Positions 26,151 to 35,439 of a stretch of 64,000 bases of DNA are shown here, piece after piece. The stretch comes from Goodfellowiella coeruleoviolacea (lineage in GTDB: Bacteria; Actinomycetota; Actinomycetes; Mycobacteriales; Pseudonocardiaceae): NCBI RefSeq assembly GCF_024171785.1, contig NZ_JAMTCK010000008.1, forward strand, positions 186,001 to 250,000, given 5' to 3'. The notes under the pieces are model-generated. The model ran no database searches and had not been told where the DNA came from. It worked only from the letters and a program-made list of their open reading frames with translations. The translations under genes were made by a program, and so were the position numbers. Each line of letters opens with the position of its first letter. The first letter of the stretch is position 1.

Positions 26151-27422
26151 TCAGGGGCGGGCGAGGGTGCGAGCCGCGGCGCGCACACCGGCCAGCACCG
26201 TGCCGTCCACGGCCAGCACGCCCCGGTCCTCGGTGCGCACGGCGCGCAACGCCTGGTCCACCAGCGCGGCGACCTGGCGGATCTCCGCGGCACCGAACCC
26301 GCGCTGGGCGAGCACGGTGCTGGACAGGGCGATGCCGCCGCAGTCGGCGTCGTGGGGGTCGTCGGCGGGCACGCGGCAGCGGGTGACGACCACCCCGGCC
26401 TCGGCGAGCACGCGCTCGGCGAGCGCACCGGTCAGGCCGGTGCCGGTCAGGTCGAGCACGCACAGCTGGGTGTCGGTGCCGCCGGCGACCAGGGTGTGGC
26501 CCAGCAGCGCCAGTTCCTCGGCCAGCACGGTCGCGGCCATGAGGATCCGCTCGGCCAGCACGCGGAACTCGGGTCCGCCGGCGTGCCCGAGCACCCGGGC
26601 CTTGGCCGCGGTGACCGGGCGGCCCGCCGCGGCGGCGCACCCGCCCGCCCGGCGCAGCCGCTCGGCCAGGGTGCGCACGTCGCCGTCCAGCACCAGGTCC
26701 GCGTCGCGGCCGCACAGCACCAGGCCGCCGTGCGGGCCGCCCAGCTGCTGGTGCGTGCTGGCCACGGTGACGTGCGCGTGGTCGACCGGGCTCGGTGCGA
26801 GCCCGGTCGCGACCAGGCCCGTACCGGCCGCGATGTCGGCCACCAGCAGTGCCCCGACCTCGTCGGCCAGGGCGCGCAGGCGGGCGAAGTCCACGTGCCT
26901 CGGGTAGCTGCCCGCACCGCACAGGATCACCGCCGGGCGGTGCTCCCTGGCCAGCGCGGCGGCCGCCGCGTAGTCGAGGCGGCCGTCCGCGCCCACCCCG
27001 TGCCCGACCCAGCGGTGCGTGCTCAGCCGCCGCGGCGCCGGCTGCGAGCCGTGCGCCAGGCGCAGGTCCACCACCGCGTCCTCGGGTTCCAGCAGCGCGT
27101 CCAGCACCACGCTGGTCGCCGCCGCCGGGGAGTCCGGCCGCACGTCGGCGTAGCGGGCGCCGAACAGCTGCGCCGCGCGAGTGGTGGCCAGGGCTGCCAG
27201 CTGCGCGTGCGCCGGCTGGTGCGGCAGGTCCTCGCTGGCCGTGTGCAGCGCCGGGTCGGCGAGGCAGGCCAGCGCGGTGGGGTCGAGCAGGCCGGCCGAG
27301 CTGGCCAGGACGAGCAGCGGGTCCCGCTGTCCCGACGCGGCGCGCCGGGCGGTGGCCAGCTCGGGGTCGGTCTCCGTGACGGCGGCGGGCCGCGACACGG
27401 ACGAGGTATTGGCCAGAAGCAT
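26151..27422 (-). CDS. SHMT-fold protein lacking PLP-binding residues
   Basis: 423 residues from the ATG at 27420-27422, which follows GAGGAG by 6 bases. Clear relation to serine hydroxymethyltransferase: [41 protein letters not shown] and [10 protein letters not shown] align with GlyA. The Schiff-base lysine of the TTHKTL motif is Gln (STHQQL). The His in the DMAHVAG block is Ala (DIAAGTG). The LTHG histidine that stacks on PLP is also absent. The protein is therefore unlikely to be a normal PLP enzyme. It sits immediately before MbtH in the cluster and may have a new catalytic or structural role. Confidence 0.75.
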   Translation of the reverse strand: MLLANTSSVSRPAAVTETDPELATARRAASGQRDPLLVLASSAGLLDPTALACLADPALHTASEDLPHQPAHAQLAALATTRAAQLFGARYADVRPDSPAAATSVVLDALLEPEDAVVDLRLAHGSQPAPRRLSTHRWVGHGVGADGRLDYAAAAALAREHRPAVILCGAGSYPRHVDFARLRALADEVGALLVADIAAGTGLVATGLAPSPVDHAHVTVASTHQQLGGPHGGLVLCGRDADLVLDGDVRTLAERLRRAGGCAAAAGRPVTAAKARVLGHAGGPEFRVLAERILMAATVLAEELALLGHTLVAGGTDTQLCVLDLTGTGLTGALAERVLAEAGVVVTRCRVPADDPHDADCGGIALSSTVLAQRGFGAAEIRQVAALVDQALRAVRTEDRGVLAVDGTVLAGVRAAARTLARP

Positions 27423-27438
27423 TCCAACTCCTCTGTTC

Positions 27439-27456
27439 GGCCGTGTCGGCACGGCC
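27439..27456. repeat. Hairpin in the leader of the SHMT-like gene
   Basis: GGCCGTG (27439-27445) and CACGGCC (27450-27456) form a perfect 7-bp stem ending 16 bases before the start codon, just upstream of the ribosome-binding site. It could modulate translation or partly end transcription from the peptide gene. Confidence 0.4.
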
Positions 27457-27472
27457 ACGCCTCAGGCATGCG

Positions 27473-27580
27473 TCAACCCACGCCGCCTGTCGTTAGTGCT
27501 TTTTCCAGTTTTGTGGTGCGTCCTTTGTCGAGGAGTTCGACCAAGGCTCGGCCGGAGTCACGACCAGTCGGTGCCGCCAC
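27473..27580 (-). CDS. Possible 35-aa overlapping small ORF
   Basis: A GTG-started frame overlaps the last 23 bases of the secreted-peptide gene and runs on to 27473. Its second half, [18 protein letters not shown], is helix-like. It uses A-ending codons (AAA, CTA, ACA) rare in this genome, so the DNA may be foreign or a remnant. There is no ribosome-binding site beyond possible coupling with the peptide gene. No family is recognised. Confidence 0.2.
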   Translation of the reverse strand: MAAPTGRDSGRALVELLDKGRTTKLEKALTTGGVG

Positions 27581-27719
27581 CGCCCGGGTGAATCCCGCCG
27601 TGCGCGCTCTGCTGCATGTTCTGCGCGGTGACCTGCGTGGATGCGGAGGCCGTCGGCCCGGCGACGACGAAGATGGCGAGCGAGAGGACGATGACGCTAA
27701 TAACCCGGTTGCTGGACAT
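27558..27719 (-). CDS. Small secreted peptide precursor (53 aa), candidate signal
   Basis: ATG at 27717-27719, preceded by GGAAGGAACACC. Residues 1-26 are a textbook signal peptide: N-terminal Arg, hydrophobic VISVIVLSLAIFVVAG and an ASA cleavage site. The predicted mature form is about 27 residues, starting STQVTAQN and ending [14 protein letters not shown], with no cysteine. It lies between the SHMT-like gene and a TrmB/LuxR-type regulator, all on the same strand. A short secreted peptide beside a regulator suggests cell-cell signalling for cluster control. A bacteriocin or structural role is also possible. I do not recognise a named family. Confidence 0.7.
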   Translation of the reverse strand: MSSNRVISVIVLSLAIFVVAGPTASASTQVTAQNMQQSAHGGIHPGGGGTDWS

Positions 27720-28106
27720 GGTGGTGTTCCTTCCTCTCGCAGTCGGTGAATTCCCGAGCGGACCGGTTCGAAGCTTTTGCTCCGCATCCGCCGTTCGGTC
27801 CGGCAGGAACTAGATTCGTCCATTCCGCCTGTCGAGGCCAGAGGTTGCCACGTTCATGAAGTGGCCTGGCAGCAAGTTCCCACCGGGGCCGTCCGCGCAG
27901 GTGGCAGGGTTGCGGCGGGGTCTTTCGCGCTGGTTGGGGCCGGAGTCCGGCAGCGCGTGCGCGCCTGGCCGTGCTCCGCTGTCAGGCGGGTGGGACCTGG
28001 CGCCGGGGGAGCACCGTGCCCTGCTCGCGGGTGGGGACGGTGGTGCGGACAGGCCGGGGCGGCACACGCCACCCGGGCGTGCGCCGGAAGGGCAGCGGGG
28101 CTCGGC
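27720..28106. other. Region between peptide and LuxR-type regulator
   Basis: 387 bases. On the minus strand, TCGACA, a 17-base spacer and TAGTTC (around 27800-27840) form a weak promoter candidate for the peptide gene. A hairpin just after the regulator is listed as a terminator. No other gene is supported. Confidence 0.35.
28062..28084 (-). terminator. Hairpin after the LuxR-type regulator
   Basis: GCACACGCC (28062-28070) and GGCGTGCGC (28076-28084) form a 9-bp stem with one mismatch around the loop ACCCG. It lies 22 bases beyond the regulator's stop on the minus strand. No T-run; moderate support. Confidence 0.4.
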
Positions 28107-29117
28107 TCAGTCGAGCAGGCCGCGCTGCTGGGCGAGCACCCCGGCCTGGAAGCGGCTGTACGCGCCGAGGTCGGCGATGATGGCGGCGATGTGGCGGCGG
28201 CAGGTCCGCACCGAGATCCCCAGGCGGCGCGCGATCATCTCGTCCTTGGCGCCGGAGGACATCTGCTCCAGGATCGCCCGCATCATCTCGTCGCGGGCCT
28301 TGCCGGCGTCGTCGACGACCTCGGCGTCCTTGGCACCGACCTCGGTGATCGGGAACGGCCTGCCGTTGTGCCACATCAGGTCGAAGCTCGACAGCAGGTG
28401 CTCCACCACGCCCGGTTCCTGCACCAGCACCGCGCCCTTCGCGGGATCACCGGTCTCCAGCGGGATGAACGCGACCTCGCGGTCGAAGGCGATGAGGCGG
28501 CGCGGCACGATCGGCACCGTGCGCACCTGGGCGCCGTGCCGCAGCACCTCGCCGACGTAGCGCTGGGTGGCGGCGTGGTAGCGGGTGGAGTGCTGGAGCA
28601 CCGAGCGCATGACCACGCCGCGCTCCAGCATCATCAGGTCCAGGGCGAGGCTGCGGGCCAGGCCGTCCTCGCTCATGCCGCTGCCGGGGTGGGCGATGCA
28701 CAGCTCGTGCTTGACCCGCCGGGCCCGGTCACCGAGCAGGTGCCGCACCATGTCGACGTCCTCGATGACGTCGACCGCCTCGGCCGTCCGCCGGGACTGC
28801 CGTGCCTCGAAGTAGGTGGGCAGCAGGGACAGCATCTCGGCGCGCACCCTGGCCATCTCGTTCTGGCGCTGGCGGATCTGCTTCTCCTCCTCGGCCAGCA
28901 GCTCGACCACCGCGGTCTCCGGGCCGACCGCGTCGTACTCGCGCTCGGGGTCCAGCGAGCGCCGGAACAACATGCGCTCCCGCAGCGCGGTGACCAGCTC
29001 GTCCAGCCGCTCGCTCGAAATGCTCAACTCCGCTCGCGCGTCTTCCCTGCTCCAGGTCGGGTTCGCCACCGCCATCTTGTACAGCTGCACCGACTCAGGC
29101 CCCAGTTCCTGGTGCAC
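28107..29117 (-). CDS. TrmB/LuxR-type transcriptional regulator
   Basis: 336 residues, GTG start. Residues about 5-55 form a TrmB-like helix-turn-helix (GPESVQLYKMAVANPTW, LSISSERLDELVTALRER). A helical linker (RQRQNEMARVRAEM) follows, then a PLD-like middle domain (about 110-240) and a C-terminal LuxR-type HTH (about 270-330: MSSGAKDEMIARRLGISVRT). This architecture is frequent near actinobacterial secondary-metabolite genes. It is probably a cluster regulator, perhaps responding to the neighbouring secreted peptide or to a small ligand in the middle domain. An inverted repeat lies directly upstream of its start. Confidence 0.85.
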   Translation of the reverse strand: MHQELGPESVQLYKMAVANPTWSREDARAELSISSERLDELVTALRERMLFRRSLDPEREYDAVGPETAVVELLAEEEKQIRQRQNEMARVRAEMLSLLPTYFEARQSRRTAEAVDVIEDVDMVRHLLGDRARRVKHELCIAHPGSGMSEDGLARSLALDLMMLERGVVMRSVLQHSTRYHAATQRYVGEVLRHGAQVRTVPIVPRRLIAFDREVAFIPLETGDPAKGAVLVQEPGVVEHLLSSFDLMWHNGRPFPITEVGAKDAEVVDDAGKARDEMMRAILEQMSSGAKDEMIARRLGISVRTCRRHIAAIIADLGAYSRFQAGVLAQQRGLLD

Positions 29118-29133
29118 CCGGTACCCCCGCGCC

Positions 29134-29163
29134 CACTAACTCGATGTTCGCCCGTAGTTAGTG
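29134..29163. promoter_or_regulatory. Candidate autoregulatory operator of the LuxR-type regulator
   Basis: CACTAACT (29134-29141) and AGTTAGTG (29156-29163) are perfect 8-bp arms around a 14-base spacer, 17 bases upstream of the regulator's start. The arms are AT-rich against the background. A half-site GTTAGTG recurs at 27492-27498 upstream of the SHMT-like gene. Autoregulation and control of that operon are plausible. Confidence 0.5.
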
Positions 29164-29375
29164 TAGGAGTCAAATATTGGGGAATCGAACGATCTGGGCA
29201 AGACCGGAAACAGATCTTGCCACTTTGCCCGCACCGCTGCGGGACACCAGGTGTGGCCGAGGGTTTTGCGGGTGGGACCAGCGGTCCCCGTGCCCGTGTC
29301 CACCCGGTCCGGCAAGCAGGCCACGCGCTCGTCGGCACGGCGCGGTTGACCGGCTGGCCGGCGGCCGCGCCCCCG

Positions 29376-32300
29376 TCACCGCCGGTCGGCGCGGGCGCGG
29401 TGGTCGGCGAGCAGCCCGCCGAGGGTCGCGCCGAGGGTGGCGGCGTGCGGTGCGCGCACCATCGCGTAGTGGTCGCCGGGCACCCGGTGGACGATGAGCG
29501 GGCCGCGCACGTGGCGCTGCCAGCCCGAGGTCACCGACTCCTCGGTCACGCTCGATTCGGCCACCAGCAGGTCCAGGCGGCCCTCGTAGGTGCCGGGCCG
29601 CCAGCGCACCCCGGCCATGGTGGCCGCGACCGCCACCCGCGCGCGGGCCAGCACGCCCCGGCGCTCGCGCGGCCGGACCTGGCCGGATGTGGTCAGCGCG
29701 GTCACCGCGTGCGCGTAGCGCTCCTCCTCGGCCAGGGCGCGCAGCTCCGCCGGGTCGAGGGTGACCGGGGGCAGACCGGTGGACAGGCCGTAACCCGCGA
29801 CGAACTCGGCGAGCGCGTCCGCCTCGTCCAACCCAGCGGGCAGCCCGCCGGGCGGCCGGGAGTCCAGCAGCGCCACCACGCCGACCCGCTCACCCCGTGC
29901 GGCCAGTTCGGTGGCCAGGGCGAACACCAGCCAGCCGGCGGATGACCAGCCCGCCAGGTGGTAGGGACCAGTCGGGGCGATCTCCCGCATGGTCGCGAGG
30001 TGCCGGTCCACCAGCGCGGACATCTCGTCCAGCACCGGGCCGCCGGCCAGCCCGGGGGCCTGCAGCCCGTACGCGGGCACGTGCTCCGGCAGGTGCCCGC
30101 TCAGCGGCAGGTAGGGCAGGGCGGTGCCGCCGACCGGGTGCACGAGGAAGAGCGGCGCGCCGGTACCGGACTCCTTCAGCGTGACCACCGGCGCGGTGGC
30201 GTCGGCCGCGGCCGGGACCTCGCCCAGCACGGCGACCCGGGCCAGCTCGGCCAGTGTCGGCTGGCGGAAGAACTGCTGTGTGGTCACCGCGATCCCGGAC
30301 CGGGCGGCGATCTCCACCGCGCGGATCACGCTGAGCGAGCTGCCCCCGAGGTCGAAGAAGTTGTCCCCTGTGGACACCCGGTCGAGATCGAGAACCTCGG
30401 CCCACACGTCCGCGAGCGCCCGCTCGGCCGGGGTGGCCGGTTCGACGTGGACCCGCTCGGGCCCGGTCGAGTCCGGGGCGGGCAGCGCGGCGCGGTCGAC
30501 CTTGCCGTTGGGGTTGAGCGGTAGTCGCGCCAGCCACAGCACCCGCGCGGGCACGAGGTGCTCGGGCAGCCGTTCCCGCAGCGCGGCTTTGGCCGCCGCC
30601 TCGTCGATCGGGGTGGGGCCGGCGACGTAGCCGACGAGCCGGGTCTCCCCGGCGGCGCGGCGGGCCACCACCGCGGCGGCGGCCACCCCGGGCAGGGCGC
30701 GCAGCGCCGCCTCGACCTCCCCCGGTTCGATCCGGAAGCCCCGCACCTTCACCTGCTCGTCGACCCGCCCGCCGTAGGCCAGGTTCTCCCCGGTCCAGCG
30801 CACCTGGTCCCCGGTGCGGTACATGCGGGAGCCGGGCGGGCCGAACGGGTCGGGCAGGAACCGCTCGGCGGTCAGGCCGGGCCGGTCGAAGTACCCCCGG
30901 GCCAGGCCCGCGCCCGCCACGTACAGCTCACCCCACACGCCGTCCGGCACCGGCCGCAGGTGCTCGTCCAGCACGTGCACCCGGGTGTTGCCGATGGGGC
31001 GGCCGATGGCGACCGGGCCGGTGACCGCCGGAGCACCGGGCGCCAGCTCGAACACCACGCAGCCCACGGTGGCCTCGGTGGGCCCGTACTCGTTGACGAC
31101 CCGCGCGCCCGGGTGCCGGTCACGCCAGCGCTGCAGCACCGCGCCGTCCAGCGCCTCGCCGCCGATGACCAGGTCGCGAGCGTCGGACGCGGGGTGCGGC
31201 AGGGTCTCCAGCAGCCGCAGGTGGCTCGGGGTGATCTTGAGCAGGTCCGGGCGCGCGGTGTGCTCGCCCAGGTCCCCGAAACGCACCCGGCCGCCCGTGA
31301 TCAGCGGGGTGAACAGGTTGGTGACGGGCATGTCGAAGGCCACCGAGGAATGCACCAGCGTCTCCCCCGAGGCCGCCGGGTACAGCTCCGCCGCCGCACC
31401 GAGGTAGGCCGTCAGGGACGCGTGCTCGATCACCACGGCCTTGGGCCGCCCGGTGGAACCGGAGGTGTAGATCAGGTAGGCGGCCTCGCGCGGGTGCGGC
31501 ACCAGGCCCAGGTTGTCGTCGGGGCCGTCGGACACCGGAAGCTCGGTGAGCACCACCCGGGCCCGGGAGTCGTTGACCAGCAGGCTGATCCGCTCGGCCG
31601 GGTAGCTGGACTCGACGGGCAGGTAGGCCGCTCCGGCCTTGAGCACCCCGAGCAGCGCGACCATCAGGTCGACCGAGCGGGGCAGCACCACGGCCACCAC
31701 CGACCCCGCGCCGACGCCGCGCGCCCGCAGCCACCTGGCAAGCTGGTTGGCCCGCCGGTTCAGCTCGGCGTAGGTCAGGGCACCCGCGTCGTCCAGCACC
31801 GCCACCGCGTCCGGCGTGCGGTCCACCTGAGCCTCGAACCGCTGCGGCAGCAGGACTTCCGGCCGCTCGACCGCGGTCGCGTTGCGCTCGGCCAGCAGCC
31901 GGTGCTCGGCAGGGGAGAGCAGGTCCAGTTCGGACAGTCGCGCACCCGGGTTGGCCACGGCGGCGGTGAGCAGGCGTTCCAGGTGGTCCAGCAGGCGCAC
32001 CATGCGGTCCTGGTCGAACAGCTCGGTGGAGTACTCCAGGTCCAGCTCGATCCCGCCCGCGTTCGCCCGTTCCCCGAACCCGAGGCCGGCGTCGAACCGG
32101 GCGGTGCGGCCGGGTGTGGCGACCGGGGACATGCTCAGCGAGCCGAACCGGGCCTGCTCGGCATCGCCCGCGCCGGACTGGAACAGCGCGACCTGGAACA
32201 GCGGGTTGCGGCCGGGGTCGCGGTCCGGGCGGAGCGCGCGCACCACCTCGTCGAAGGGCACGTCCTGGTGGTTGTGCGCGCCGAGCACGGTCTCGTGCGC

Positions 32301-33362
32301 CCTGGCCAGCAGTTCCCAGAACGTGGGGTCGCCCTCGGTGGACACGCGCAGCACCACCGAGTTGGTGAAGAACCCGATGAGGCCCTCCAGTTCGGGGCGG
32401 GTGCGGCCGCCGAAGACCGAGCCCAGCGCGATGTCGCGCTGCCCGGAGTACACCGACAGCACCGCGGCCAGGCCCGCGGTGAGCACCGGCAGCATCCGGG
32501 TGCCCGCCCGGGCGGCCAGGTCCAGCAGGTCGCGGTGCAGCGCGGCGGGCAGCAGGTGGTGGAGGTCGCGCCCGGCGAAGGTGGGCTCGGCGGGGCGGGG
32601 GCGGTCGGTCGGCATGGCCAGGGTGGGCAGGTCCGCCAGGCGCTCGGTCCAGTACCGCAGTCCGTCCACTGTGGACCGGCTGCGCTGCCAGGCGGCGTAG
32701 TCGGCGTACTGCACGGGCAGTTCCGGCAGCTCCGGCTCGCGGCCGGCCTCGTGCGCCAGGTAGGCCTGCGTCAGCTCGCCGAGCAGGACCGGCACGGACT
32801 CGCTGTCGACCGAGATGTGGTGCGTGCACAGCACCAGGAGGTGGTCGTCCTCGGCGGCCCTGGCCAGGCCGGCGCGCAGCATGGGGTCGCTGGCCAGGTC
32901 GATCGGCCGGGTGCCCTCGGCCACCGCGAAGTCCACCAGCGCGGTCAGCCGGTCGCCGGTCACCCCGGTCAGGTCGGTCACCGGCAGCGGCACCAGGTCC
33001 GGGGCGGGCCCGGCGAGCTGGCGCGGCCCGTCCGGGGTGCTGAGGTAGCGGGTGCGCAGGATCTCGTGCCTGCCCACGACCGTGGTCAGCGCGCGCTGGA
33101 GGGCGGTCACGTCCAGCGCGCCGCGCAGCCGCAGGGTGAGCGGGGTGTTGTACACGGGCAGCCCGGGGGCGGCGCGGTCCAGGAACCACAGGCGTTCCTG
33201 GGCGAAGGACAGCGGCAGCGGCCCCGTGCGCGGTACCCGGCGGACGCGGTCGTCCGCCACCCGGCCCCTGCGGGCGTCCCGCACCTCGGCGAGCAGCTTC
33301 GCCCGCTGCTCCGGCGAGAGCGCCGCCAGCCGTCGCTTCAGGTCCTGTTGGGTCGCCACCAT
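29376..33362 (-). CDS. NRPS terminal module C-A-PCP-TE, predicted Asn
   Basis: 1328 residues, ATG after AGGAGGGG. Condensation domain (about 48-470) has [13 protein letters not shown] and HHISVDS near residue 181; the usual HHxxxDG Gly is Ser. Adenylation domain (about 490-960) has [10 protein letters not shown] near 630 and RTGDQVR. The ten-residue code read by alignment to GrsA is DMTKVGEVGK, close to the Asn code DLTKLGEVGK. Carrier domain DLGGSSLS near 1005. Thioesterase (about 1090-1320) has the nucleophile motif GWSSAG near 1137 and a late GDHYAM. As the only TE visible it should end the peptide by hydrolysis or cyclisation. It is transcribed leftward, opposite to the other modules. Confidence 0.92.
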   Translation of the reverse strand: MVATQQDLKRRLAALSPEQRAKLLAEVRDARRGRVADDRVRRVPRTGPLPLSFAQERLWFLDRAAPGLPVYNTPLTLRLRGALDVTALQRALTTVVGRHEILRTRYLSTPDGPRQLAGPAPDLVPLPVTDLTGVTGDRLTALVDFAVAEGTRPIDLASDPMLRAGLARAAEDDHLLVLCTHHISVDSESVPVLLGELTQAYLAHEAGREPELPELPVQYADYAAWQRSRSTVDGLRYWTERLADLPTLAMPTDRPRPAEPTFAGRDLHHLLPAALHRDLLDLAARAGTRMLPVLTAGLAAVLSVYSGQRDIALGSVFGGRTRPELEGLIGFFTNSVVLRVSTEGDPTFWELLARAHETVLGAHNHQDVPFDEVVRALRPDRDPGRNPLFQVALFQSGAGDAEQARFGSLSMSPVATPGRTARFDAGLGFGERANAGGIELDLEYSTELFDQDRMVRLLDHLERLLTAAVANPGARLSELDLLSPAEHRLLAERNATAVERPEVLLPQRFEAQVDRTPDAVAVLDDAGALTYAELNRRANQLARWLRARGVGAGSVVAVVLPRSVDLMVALLGVLKAGAAYLPVESSYPAERISLLVNDSRARVVLTELPVSDGPDDNLGLVPHPREAAYLIYTSGSTGRPKAVVIEHASLTAYLGAAAELYPAASGETLVHSSVAFDMPVTNLFTPLITGGRVRFGDLGEHTARPDLLKITPSHLRLLETLPHPASDARDLVIGGEALDGAVLQRWRDRHPGARVVNEYGPTEATVGCVVFELAPGAPAVTGPVAIGRPIGNTRVHVLDEHLRPVPDGVWGELYVAGAGLARGYFDRPGLTAERFLPDPFGPPGSRMYRTGDQVRWTGENLAYGGRVDEQVKVRGFRIEPGEVEAALRALPGVAAAAVVARRAAGETRLVGYVAGPTPIDEAAAKAALRERLPEHLVPARVLWLARLPLNPNGKVDRAALPAPDSTGPERVHVEPATPAERALADVWAEVLDLDRVSTGDNFFDLGGSSLSVIRAVEIAARSGIAVTTQQFFRQPTLAELARVAVLGEVPAAADATAPVVTLKESGTGAPLFLVHPVGGTALPYLPLSGHLPEHVPAYGLQAPGLAGGPVLDEMSALVDRHLATMREIAPTGPYHLAGWSSAGWLVFALATELAARGERVGVVALLDSRPPGGLPAGLDEADALAEFVAGYGLSTGLPPVTLDPAELRALAEEERYAHAVTALTTSGQVRPRERRGVLARARVAVAATMAGVRWRPGTYEGRLDLLVAESSVTEESVTSGWQRHVRGPLIVHRVPGDHYAMVRAPHAATLGATLGGLLADHRARADRR

Positions 33363-33590
33363 CGCCTCGCTGCCCCTCCTGCAGTGCCGTACTCGGCCAG
33401 GTCGGAGCCTGGTCCCCGGACGGCGCGCCGGGGAGTCGGGGTAATGACCGACAGGCCCGGACCCGGCTCGGCGTGCGATGGTCGGCAGGCCCGGGAAGCG
33501 GGCGAGTGATTCCCCCGGGGCCGCGCCGACCAGTCACCGGCGCGGCGGACCCCAGTTCTCCTACCAAGTTCGAGTGCAGCGGAGGGGTGT
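33363..33590. promoter_or_regulatory. Divergent promoter region, NRPS/AmCP operons
   Basis: 228 bases separate the leftward terminal NRPS gene from the rightward dioxygenase-AmCP operon. Good ribosome-binding sites sit at both ends. It must contain promoters for both main operons, but I cannot pick a reliable -35/-10 pair or a palindrome matching the one upstream of the LuxR-type regulator. Confidence 0.45.
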
Positions 33591-34331
33591 ATGAGTGCCT
33601 TCGGCGTAGCCATGGGCGGCCTCACCAAGAAGGAACGGGACCGGTTCGCCAACCTCACGGTCCGCGACGGGTACACCGTGATGCGCCGGGAGGACCTGCG
33701 CCCGTTGATGACCGAGGAGGACTTCCACTCCTTGCGGCGGGCCTGGGACGACCTGTACCTGGACACCGAGCTGGCCGACGGCGGCAAGTACCGCTACCGC
33801 CGGTACGGGCGGCTCGCGGTGGAGGTGACCGAGCAGGGGGTGCGCTTCGCGCCGCTGCCGCACGCCACCTTCCGCCAGGACGTCATCCCGCTGTGGCAGG
33901 GCAAGGACCGCGCCTTCGCCCCGATCAGCGAGGAGGTGCTGCTCAGCACGGGCATGCGCGCCCTGGTCGGCTTCGACGCGCAGCTGGCCAGCGCGGTCTC
34001 CGGCCGCACCTCGTGGACGGTGGGCATCCACCTGGTCCGCGTGATCGCCCCCCTCGGCGCGGTCGGCAAGCCCACCCCGGAGGGTCGCCACCGCGACGGG
34101 CACCTGTTCGTCGGCATGCACCTGCTGCGCCGCGACAACTGCGAGGGCGGCGTGTCCACCGTCTACCCCGAGCAGCGCGAGCCGGTCAGCCTCACCCTGA
34201 CCGACCCCCTGGACTCCATGTTCGTCGACGACAACCGCGTCATGCACGAGGTCTCCCCGACCCGCGCGGTCGAGGGGGACGGCATCCGGGACATGCTGCT
34301 CGTCGACCTCAACGCACCCGGGGCGGAGTAG
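33591..34331 (+). CDS. 2OG-Fe(II) dioxygenase (PF10014-type amino acid hydroxylase)
   Basis: 246 residues, ATG after GGAGGGGT. The metal-binding HxD...H triad is seen in GRHRDGHLFVGMHLLRR and NRVMHEVSP. The stretch GGVSTVYPEQREP and a following DPLDSMFVDDNRV match the family of bacterial free-amino-acid hydroxylases such as isoleucine 4-hydroxylase. First gene of the operon carrying LysK, LysX, aminotransferase and transketolase. It probably hydroxylates a cluster amino acid or the AmCP-derived product; the substrate is not predictable. Next gene starts 4 bases after the stop. Confidence 0.8.
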   Translation: MSAFGVAMGGLTKKERDRFANLTVRDGYTVMRREDLRPLMTEEDFHSLRRAWDDLYLDTELADGGKYRYRRYGRLAVEVTEQGVRFAPLPHATFRQDVIPLWQGKDRAFAPISEEVLLSTGMRALVGFDAQLASAVSGRTSWTVGIHLVRVIAPLGAVGKPTPEGRHRDGHLFVGMHLLRRDNCEGGVSTVYPEQREPVSLTLTDPLDSMFVDDNRVMHEVSPTRAVEGDGIRDMLLVDLNAPGAE

Positions 34332-34335
34332 CGAA

Positions 34336-35439
34336 GTGATCACCGACGAGGTGGAGCTGCTCCGCTCCGCGGTCGCGATCCCGTCGGTTTCCGGCGGGGA
34401 GCGGGCCCTGTCCGCCTTCCTCGCGGATCGGATGCGGGTCGCGGGCTTCGACACGCACGTCGACGCCGTGGGCAACGTGCACGGCGTCGTCGGCGGTGAC
34501 GGTCCCGAGATCGTGCTGCTCGGGCACATCGACACCGTGCCCGGCGACCTGCCCGTCCACATCGACGGCGATGTGCTGCACGGCCGCGGCTCGGTCGACG
34601 CGAAGGGACCGTTCGCGGCGTTCGTGTGCGCCGCCGCGCGGGTGGCCGGGACCATCGCCGCGCGGGTGCACGTGATCGGTGCGGTGGACGAGGAGCGCAC
34701 CTCGGTCGGTGCCCGCCACCTGCTCTCCCGCACCCCGCCGGACGCGCTGGTCATCGGCGAGCCGAGCGGGGTGCACCGCGTGGGTATCGGCTACAAGGGC
34801 GTCTTCCGGTTCCGGGTGGAGGTCGTGCGGCCCAGCGCGCACACCTCCTCGGCCGCCGAGACCGCCGCCGAGGTGGTCATGCGGCTGTGGCAGACCGTGC
34901 GCGAGCGGCTGACCCGGCGCCACGCCGGTGAGCTGCCCCTGTTCGAGCAGGCGCTGCCGGCCGCGGTCGACGTGCGCGGCGACCTGGAGAACGCCGCGCT
35001 GGAGGTCTCCTGCCGGGTCCCGGTCGGCTTCGACCCGGACGCCTGCACCGCCGAGCTGCACGAGCTGGCCCGGGCGGCGGGCGCGCACCGGGTGCAGGTG
35101 ATCGAGAGCGTGCCCGCCGTGCGCGCACCCCGCACCGACCCCGTGGTGCGGGCGCTGACCGCGGCGATCCGCGCCACCGGCGGCAACCCGGTGCCCACGC
35201 TCAAGCTCGGCACGGCCGACTGGAACGTGGTCGGACCGAGCTGGCGGTGCCCGGTCGCGGCCTACGGGCCCGGCGACTCCCGGCTCTGCCACACCCCGGA
35301 CGAGCACATCCGGATCCCCGAATACCTCGCCGCCATCGAGGTGCTCGCCGACGCGCTCCCGCGTCTGGCGGCCTCGGTGCGGCCCCCGCTCGCCACCGCC
35401 GGTGGCGGACCCAGCCGAAGTGGAGGCAGCACCTCGTGA
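34336..35439 (+). CDS. lysK: LysK-like M20 hydrolase releasing product from AmCP
   Basis: 367 residues, GTG start. The M20 metallopeptidase shows LLGHIDTVPG (His, Asp), GRGSVDAKGPF (bridging Asp), GAVDEERTSVG (Glu-Glu) and IGEPSG; a late CHTPDEHI supplies the last His. These match [LysW]-lysine hydrolase. In AmCP pathways the enzyme cleaves the isopeptide bond between the LysW C-terminal Glu side chain and the finished amino acid. Adjacent to LysX with a GTGA overlap. The last 20 residues form a Gly/Ser-rich tail. Confidence 0.85.
   Translation: MITDEVELLRSAVAIPSVSGGERALSAFLADRMRVAGFDTHVDAVGNVHGVVGGDGPEIVLLGHIDTVPGDLPVHIDGDVLHGRGSVDAKGPFAAFVCAAARVAGTIAARVHVIGAVDEERTSVGARHLLSRTPPDALVIGEPSGVHRVGIGYKGVFRFRVEVVRPSAHTSSAAETAAEVVMRLWQTVRERLTRRHAGELPLFEQALPAAVDVRGDLENAALEVSCRVPVGFDPDACTAELHELARAAGAHRVQVIESVPAVRAPRTDPVVRALTAAIRATGGNPVPTLKLGTADWNVVGPSWRCPVAAYGPGDSRLCHTPDEHIRIPEYLAAIEVLADALPRLAASVRPPLATAGGGPSRSGGSTS

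Noticed and set aside
27810-28067. An 85-codon minus-strand frame between the regulator and peptide genes
   Set aside because: Pro/Arg/Ser-rich low-complexity sequence, no ribosome site, and it covers the probable promoter and terminator.
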